DNA from: Asparagopsis taxiformis
Lineage: Eukaryota; Rhodophyta; Florideophyceae; Bonnemaisoniales; Bonnemaisoniaceae
Length of the DNA stretch: 14,618 nt
Reading direction: 5' to 3'
Assembly (NCBI GenBank): GCA_030407315.1
Contig: JALQPE010001589.1
Location: forward strand, 1 to 14,618
Shown piece after piece: positions 9,700-14,618 of this stretch. Numbering within the stretch: position 1 is the stretch's first letter; each line of letters opens with the position of its first letter. The position numbers were made by a program, and so were the translations under genes. Under the pieces are notes generated by a model. That model had not been told where the DNA came from, did not search any database, and saw only the letters and a program-made list of their open reading frames with translations.

Positions 9700-10103
9700 A
9701 TGAACGAGAGAAAGTTGGTTGAAGCCTTCAGAGTTTTCTTTGAAAAATCAGTGGCACCACACCTGGGCAACAACGAGACTGCCATAAGTGAGTGGAGAGC
9801 ATTTGATCGAATGGTGTCTTCAGAACCCTTAGATGCCTCCGAGCTCGACTACTATATCATGAAAACCAAGACAAGCAACACTTTTAACAAGAAGATGCCT
9901 GAGTCAATGAAGAGATCTGAACAAGCTAACAACGCTCCAATACACGGAAGCTCTTATCCCAAAAAGTAACCCCAGTTCTAATTAGAAACCTCATCAGCTA
10001 TTTGGAATCATTCCAAAATGTGCTCGTAAAAAATCAATAGAGACTGGAGCAACTCAACAAAAAAGAGTCATCAGCATCTAATGGGTCGAAACGTTATTAT
10101 TGA
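9700..10103 (+). CDS. Small unknown protein, 127 aa, helical C-terminus
   Basis: Exons 9700-9965 and 9986-10103 give 127 aa ending at TGA 10101-10103. The start is the only ATG in frame after an upstream TGA. The N-terminal half (MNERKLVEAFRVFFEKSVAP) looks helical and compact; a polar linker follows; the C-terminal half after the intron (NLISYLESFQNVLVKNQQRL) has leucine spacing of a short coiled coil. The 20-nt intron is required, since the unspliced frame loses this pattern. No family is recognised and no signal peptide or membrane segment is seen. It follows the SAM-FHA gene by 63 bp on the same strand, but nothing shows the two are functionally linked. Confidence 0.72.
9966..9985 (+). 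other. 20-nt intron (GTA...TAG)
   Basis: Begins GTAACC and ends AATTAG. Removal joins SYPKK to NLISYLESF in phase. A CTAAT motif with its A 5 nt from the 3' end is a plausible branch point. Third clear case of exactly 20 nt. Confidence 0.82.
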
Positions 10104-10282
10104 TTTTGAAACTTTAATTGTACTGTTTCCTTATGTCATCATGTGAAAACCTATTTCTACCAAACTATAGCTCCTACAGCGGAAATTAGAAGCTACCGAG
10201 ATAAAGATGTCTGATTTCAAAAATAGAACTGCCAGTCTATGAGTAATAGTTTGGTTATTAAATATAAGTAGTTAGTAAACTA
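10104..10282. other. AT-rich intergenic spacer
   Basis: 179 bp between two plus-strand genes, with no supported gene. Holds the 3' flank of the 127-aa gene and presumably the promoter of the small acylated protein. Confidence 0.4.
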
Positions 10283-10591
10283 ATGGGAGGATGCTGCGCT
10301 CCTGAGTTAAAGAGAGAGAAACCAGCGTTCGATCACCCAATAGCAATTGATGTGATCCCTCCTTCCGAAACAAACCCAGAAGACATAGCATAAAGAGCAG
10401 CTAGAAACCCTGAATCTTTGTTTCCACATAGAGATACAGTTATTTGCTTCAAAAAGGCTCCAGGTCAACTTCCTAAAGAGCTCCAAGCAACAAAAGACAT
10501 AGTAGTGCTCAAAAGTCTAGAATATTTGGATGATCTGAATCCATAAACCAACACAGCGACTCAGAACGGTAATCCATCATCGACACTCTGA
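10283..10591 (+). CDS. Small protein with MGGCC acylation motif, 102 aa
   Basis: Intron-free frame of 102 aa with two TAA codons read as Gln, ending at TGA 10589-10591. It begins MGGCCAPELKREKP: Gly2 with Cys4 and Cys5 followed by basic residues is typical of proteins that are myristoylated and palmitoylated and so held on the inner face of a membrane. The rest is hydrophilic with Pro-rich turns and a possible short helix (KDIVVLKSLEYLDDL). I recognise no domain. It could be a membrane adaptor, but that is inference from the N-terminus. It converges on the DNAAF1-like gene, stops 70 bp apart. Confidence 0.7.
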
Positions 10592-10661
10592 ATATGTTTA
10601 TGCTGGCTGAAATTTTATACTCGTTTAGCTAAGTCTATGGTTAATTCATTATCAAAGCAGT

Positions 10662-12159
10662 TCAGTCCAGCTCATCATAGCTGTAGTAAGTCCTGACTGA
10701 ACCTGAGTATGTTCCACTTGACCGGGCAGAGGAGTCCCCCTGGTACTGCACGGAAACTTCGGTTGTAATTTCTTCAAGAGGATTTTGGTTCTGAATTTCG
10801 GAAATAGATTGGCTTTCTCGAATTGCTACGGATTCCTAGATCGTGAAGTCTAGCTGATCTCTGGTGGAACCTCTTTGACTTCCTAGACTGCTGTTAATGC
10901 TTAGTGGAGGGGAAATACTAGCATTATTACTCAAATTGCTATCTTCTTTTGTTGTCAATCTCCCTTCTGGTATCAATAACTTTTCGCTTTCAATAGGTGA
11001 AGCATTGCAAACTCTTTAAGACTTCGAAAATTTTGTTTTACTAGATTCTCCACTGCATTCGACGGCTTGTTCTATCTTTTGCTAGCTAGCAATTACTTTC
11101 ACTTCTAACTCTTTCTGTTCAGGATTTTTAATCCGATTATCAATGCTTTTAATGAAATCTTTCACTTCTTTAATCTTGTTGTTGAGCTATTTTATCCTGC
11201 TTTAATAAAAGAAGTGATTATCTTCGTTTTCTGGTTCTTTTAAGTAGCCTTCGAGCTTTAAAATTTCTTCTTCGTGTTCTTTAATTGTCTTTTCGAAAAG
11301 TTTGATTTTGTTGGTTCTGTGAACATTGATGTCCTTCATAATTTCTTGCTTGTTCTCTTTCTTTTTTTGTTCTCTTGTTTTTAAGACCTCTTCCCTCGCC
11401 TGTTTGAAACCTCTTTCGCCACCTTAGACATATGCTTCTGAAGTTAATCTTTCTTCAGAGTCTACTGTTCTTTGATCAAGGTACAGTAGTTTTTTAAGAT
11501 TCCCAATTACGGTCCTCCTGTAATGAGTCATTTCTCTGACGAGAGGATTTCCGAATAAATATAGAACTTTCACCTGGGGTATTAAGTTCAGGAGCCTGGG
11601 ATCAGCCTCAATCTTATTCCCGGAAAGGTCAATTGATGTCAAAGTTTTATGAGCATTGCCCAAGGTGCTCCAAATCCTCAAAAGACTTGAGTTGGTTATC
11701 CGTTATGGTGAAAGTAGAGAGCTCAGGTAAATCAGCGAGCCCTTCAATATTGAAAATAGAGTTTTGGGACAGGTTAATAACCTTCAATTTTTTGTTCTTC
11801 TCGAGGTTTTCAATCTTTTCGATCATGTTGTGGTGGAGGAATAAGCTTTCTAGTTGAGGTAGCACATCTAGGTTCTCGATTTTTCGAATAACATTGTTCT
11901 CTAAGTAAAGTGCCTTGATGTTGCAATAGCTATCCAGATTTTGAATTTTCTCAACAACCTTGAAATGTAGGTAGAGTTTGTTGTTCATTTCCGGATACTC
12001 GTAGAGCCCTTCCCTTGCACAGAGTCGTTTCAAGTTTTTCTCATGCAATATAAGTGATCCATTTTCGGTGCGCTCGAGCTCTTCTTTCTCGATGTTGCGG
12101 GTGAACCCTACTGGTTCCTCTTTCTTGTCTGATGGTTGTTTCTCCTGCTCTTCTGGCAT
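10662..12159 (-). CDS. DNAAF1: Dynein axonemal assembly factor 1-like LRR protein (one frameshift)
   Basis: SDS22-type leucine-rich repeats begin at about residue 55 (YLHFKVVEKIQNLDSYCNI, ALYLENNVIRKIENL, SLFLHHNMIEKIENL, VINLSQNSIFNIEGL, TFTITDNQLKSFEDLEHL, SIDLSGNKI, VLYLFGNPL), then the LRR cap HYRRTVIGNLKKLLYLDQR and SEAYVQGGERGFKQAREE, which matches the DNAAF1/LRRC50/ODA7 signature. A Lys/Glu coiled coil and a Ser-rich acidic tail follow, ending at TGA 10664-10662; about 498 aa. The frame shifts by one base at about 11645-11650, between EHLGQCS and KTLTSIDLS, next to a T4 run. DNAAF1 acts in the cytoplasm to preassemble outer and inner arm dyneins before transport into cilia. I chose ATG 12159 (MPEEQEKQ); an in-frame ATG at 12234 would add 25 residues of unlikely composition. 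Confidence 0.9.
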
Positions 12160-12340
12160 TTTATTGTTTTGAATTGATTGAATAATTAAGTGTATTGTTC
12201 CATAATGATTTAGGGTGCCATCAGATTTGGCCAATGCCGTCGCTGATAAATGTTGATATTAATCAGTTCGTGCCCTTTCATGGTCTACTCTGTTGACAGT
12301 TCGGAATATCGTATCATAATTAAAATATAAATTTCACCAG
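12160..12340. promoter_or_regulatory. Divergent promoter space
   Basis: 181 bp between the DNAAF1-like start (minus) and the next plus-strand start, AT-rich close to both genes (ATAATTAAAATATAAATTT just upstream of ATG 12341). Bidirectional promoter function is inferred from position. Confidence 0.45.
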
Positions 12341-13410
12341 ATGGGATGGCTTGAAAAGGTGACCGAGAAGAAGGTCCCGGTGATCGCCGCTCTGGCTGCT
12401 GCGACCTTGGGAGTTGGGTTTGCAATGTACTCATCATCATTACGCAGTCTCTATAAGAGCTACTCCTCACAGCAAGAGAGTGACGAGGTCCTTGATTTGT
12501 CTTTCGAAGGGCAAATCAAGAAACTCAGGGAGGAAATCGGGGGAGCACCCAATGTACAGTCACTCAAGAAAGTTCTCACCTTCTCAATGGAGCATGCACG
12601 GGATGCCGTTGCTGAGTACTCCAAGGAGTTCAGGAGGAGTAATGCTTTGTTGCTATTCAGAGAGAAAGCAGTTCGATAATGCCGGCCGAAGAGAAAACCT
12701 CGAGAAATACCTCAGAGTTGTCCTCCAAGGAATGAACGAAATCCAGCAAATCGGTGTACAAACTCAACAAGAACTTATGACTAAAATTGGCATCAGCGAA
12801 AGAGATTTTGCCAAGTATCAAACTGAACTGGGTGCATTCCTTCAGGAACAAATGATGACTATGATGCAACCCAAGGTAGTCGAAGGAAAGGAAATGACCC
12901 TTGAGCAGACAAAGCAGGCAGTTGCCCTTCAGATTGAGTATCTAACAAAAAATGGTTAAAAACTTGGAGATGATTTGCTGGCAGCTACCAAGGATTGGAC
13001 TCCTCAGGAAAAGATGCTGCTGCCATCATTGATTAGCGTGGTCATTGCAGACGAAATCTTTGACGGACAGCCAGACTTGACGAAGATCTCCTTCAAGGCG
13101 CAGAAGGTACATATAGACTTAAGTAGTGAAATACCAGGCAGAACTTACCAACGAACTCATGCAGTTGCAGCAAGCAATTCAACCATTAATCATGAAGATG
13201 AGCCAAGGAATGGGAGGCATGGGAATGGGAATGCCCGGAATGGATATGGGAGGTGCAGGAATGGACATGATGGGTCCCCCTCCAATGGGAGGCCCAGGAG
13301 CTGGAAATGGAATGGATATGCTGGGAGGTCTCACACCCGAGCAGCTGCAGCAACTTCAGATGCAAGACCCTGAGGCCTTTGCTCAGCTGATGGCCATGAT
13401 GCAGAGATGA
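12341..13410 (+). CDS. Membrane-anchored helical protein with Met/Gly-rich tail, unknown function
   Basis: Exons 12341-12638, 12661-13106 and 13138-13410 give 338 aa ending at TGA 13408-13410. A single hydrophobic segment (about residues 12-30, VPVIAALAAATLGVGFAMY) right after a short charged N-terminus looks like a signal anchor. A long, mostly helical, charged region follows (LEKYLRVVLQGMNEIQQIGV, QELMTKIGISERDFAKYQ), then a compact segment (DWTPQEKMLLPSLISVVIAD) and a Met/Gly/Pro-rich tail ending in LTPEQLQQLQMQDPEAFAQL. The 22-nt intron is firm because both flanking frames are clearly coding. The 31-nt second intron is less certain. I do not recognise the family. The Met-rich tail recalls client-binding or SRP54-type methionine segments, but no GTPase motif exists here, so no function is assigned. 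Confidence 0.85.
12639..12660 (+). other. 22-nt intron (GTA...CAG)
   Basis: Begins GTAATG and ends TATTCAG. Removal joins YSKEFRRK to RKQFDNAGRRENLEKYL; otherwise the first frame degrades soon after. Confidence 0.85.
13107..13137 (+). other. 31-nt intron (GTA...CAG), boundary uncertain
   Basis: Begins GTACAT and ends TACCAG, joining SFKAQK to AELTNELMQLQQ in phase. A 20-nt alternative ending TAG at 13126 would put TGA immediately after the junction and truncate the protein before its Met/Gly tail. That could be a real alternative product or a coincidence. Confidence 0.6.
13207..13326 (+). repeat. Met/Gly-rich coding repeat
   Basis: Degenerate GGMGMGMPGMDMGG-type units encoded by repeated ATGGGA/GGAATG blocks near the 3' end of the membrane-anchored gene. 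The repeats are at codon level and are likely to vary in length between alleles. Confidence 0.75.
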
Positions 13411-13471
13411 TCACATCCAATGATTGTAGGTTCTTTCATTGTTTATACATAAATCAATAGTTGGAAATAGA

Positions 13472-14541
13472 TCATAAATCGATACCGTATGCTACTCCAA
13501 TATCGTGAAGACGATGTTTAGACACACTGAGCTACTTATACAGCCTTTAATTTTCTTCCATAAGCTCAGTCACTTCTTTTTCTCTTCGTCTTTCCCTACC
13601 CTCGACTTACTATAAGCTCTTCCTCAAAGAACACTCGGCGCTAGTCAACTAGAGAACAGTGGCCTCTTTATCCCTTAACAATATTTCATTTCTGGCCAGA
13701 CTTTCCTCAAGAGATCTGTTATGACTATCAGCACTGATCAACTTTTCTTTCATTACGGCGATATGCTCTTCCAGAGCAGCAAAATTATCGGTCAAAAGGA
13801 CAAGTTTATCATTTAATGACTTTTCGTTGCTCTCAGATGTTCGAAGCTGTGCCTCTAGGTAGTTTATCGTCTTAGATTTCTCAGCCTCTATATCTAAGAG
13901 TACATGTATTTCTCCTTCCATTTAGTCTTTATGCCTTTTGAAGTTCATCAGAAAGCATCTGTAGTTTCTTGTTTGAAAACTCTTCCTTGGTCAGAATCTC
14001 GTTTATCTCAGAGTTCTGATCTCTGCTTTTGATTAACTCCTTTTAGAGAGAGTTTAGTTCCTTATTAAGCTCACTGTTTTTGAGTTCTAGATAGTCAATT
14101 TGCTCGGCCTTTTACCGAATCTGGTAATCTCTATTTTTAACCTCTCGAAGAACATCTTCAACTTGGTTTTCACACTCCCTCCGAATGCGGTTAGATTCTT
14201 CGTCATGTTTCAGCTGAAGGAGTTCTAGTTGATAGTTTTTTTATTTTTGGAACTGATTCAGAGTCTCTTCCTCAAAGTTCATCTTCTGCATATATTTATT
14301 CTCGCTGATTGACTTTTCTTGCCTCAGGCGATCGATTTAGCTACTAAGGTTTCGGTTCTGCGATTCAAGCTGTCGAACTTGAATCTTGATGGCTTCGTAG
14401 TCCTTCAAAATAGAGATTTCTGAGAGACGCTGAGCTGATCCATTTGATGTTATCTTGACCGTGCTTCAGATATGACTGAGAAGTAGTTGCCTGGAGTTGA
14501 CTGTACTTGGACTGCCTGGTTGGCGTAAGTTCTCTTTCCAT
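13472..14541 (-). CDS. Long coiled-coil protein (one probable frameshift)
   Basis: From ATG 14541 (MERELTPTRQSKYSQLQATT) a short Thr/Ser/Gln-rich head is joined by a 25-nt intron to a near-continuous coiled coil (RLSEISILKDYEAIKIQVRQ, LESQNRNLSSQIDRLRQEKS, EQIDYLELKNSELNKELNSL, KTINYLEAQLRTSESNEKSL, LEEHIAVMKEKLISADSHNR), with TAA/TAG as Gln throughout, ending HDIGVAYGIDL at TGA 13474-13472; about 347 aa. The register changes at about 13918-13923. Removing one A gives a smooth heptad (QKAQRL-MEGEIHVLLD); a 16-nt GTA...TAG intron (13893-13908) would also restore the frame. Such proteins are typical of centrosomal, basal-body or cytoskeletal scaffolds, but sequence alone cannot place it. It converges on the membrane-anchored gene, stops 61 bp apart. 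Confidence 0.8.
14435..14459 (-). other. 25-nt intron (GTC...CAG)
   Basis: On the minus strand it begins GTCAAG and ends GATCAG. Removal joins SQSYLKH to AQRLSEISILKDYEAIK and gives a total length divisible by three once the single-base shift downstream is allowed for. The donor GTC differs from the GTA seen elsewhere, so I am less sure. Confidence 0.65.
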
Positions 14542-14618
14542 CTTTAAAATTTAATCTTAATTTATCAATATTCGGAAGAGAACATTTCTGACCAAAATAC
14601 AGCAAGATTCTTAAAAAA
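14542..14618. other. Right flank, upstream of the coiled-coil gene
   Basis: 77 bp of AT-rich sequence, presumably promoter or 5' leader for the minus-strand gene. It ends in A6 without any telomere repeat, so the window edge is not a chromosome end. Confidence 0.35.

Noticed and set aside
11640..11700. 19-nt GTC...GAG intron to explain the DNAAF1 frame break
   Set aside because: Splicing it would delete the conserved SFEDLE part of an LRR that matches DNAAF1 relatives, so an indel is more likely.
12414..12638. Second plus frame (MGLQCTHHHYAV) before the first intron of the membrane-anchored gene
   Set aside because: Out of frame with the anchor-containing exon; it only joins the true frame after the 22-nt intron, so the upstream part is an artefact.
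13126..13137. Separate gene starting at GTG 13126
   Set aside because: The sequence is the third exon of the membrane-anchored gene; a non-ATG start is not needed.

Overview
The window reads as nuclear DNA of a ciliate with a reassigned genetic code. Almost every gene runs through in-frame TAA and TAG codons inside well-conserved domains (TBC, PB1-ZZ, MORN, FHA, LRR, tubby), and every gene I could close ends on TGA. Glutamine is the best reading for TAA/TAG: a tubby core position and an FHA strand position that are commonly Gln in relatives are TAG and TAA here. Genes are packed tightly on both strands. Introns are extremely short (several exactly 20 nt, mostly GTA...TAG) and base composition is moderate. 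There is no telomere repeat at either end. Short GTA...TAG introns recall Paramecium and relatives, but the DNA looks less AT-rich than Paramecium; I do not assign a genus.

Layout, left to right: a B-box zinc-finger/coiled-coil protein (+), an N-terminally acylated-looking TBC Rab-GAP (+), a MORN-repeat protein (+, one frameshift), a p62/NBR1-like autophagy receptor (-), a poorly resolved gene (+), a ten-MORN protein (-), a tubby-like protein (-, one frameshift), a SAM-FHA-FHA protein (+), two small unknown proteins (+, +), a DNAAF1-like axonemal dynein assembly factor (-, one frameshift), a membrane-anchored protein with a Met/Gly-rich tail (+), and a long coiled-coil protein (-, one probable frameshift). 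Convergent neighbours end 11 to 95 bp apart; divergent neighbours share promoter spaces of about 70 to 205 bp. After these models no stretch over 300 bp is left without a gene.

The content is eukaryotic housekeeping with a cilium and membrane flavour: dynein arm assembly (DNAAF1), tubby, MORN proteins, a Rab-GAP and a selective autophagy receptor. I see no mobile element, CRISPR array, tRNA, rRNA or operon, and no strong case for a wholly new system. The notable signals are the code, the 20-nt introns, and about four one-base frame breaks at or beside homopolymer runs. These breaks are most simply consensus errors, but each should be tested against reads or cDNA.
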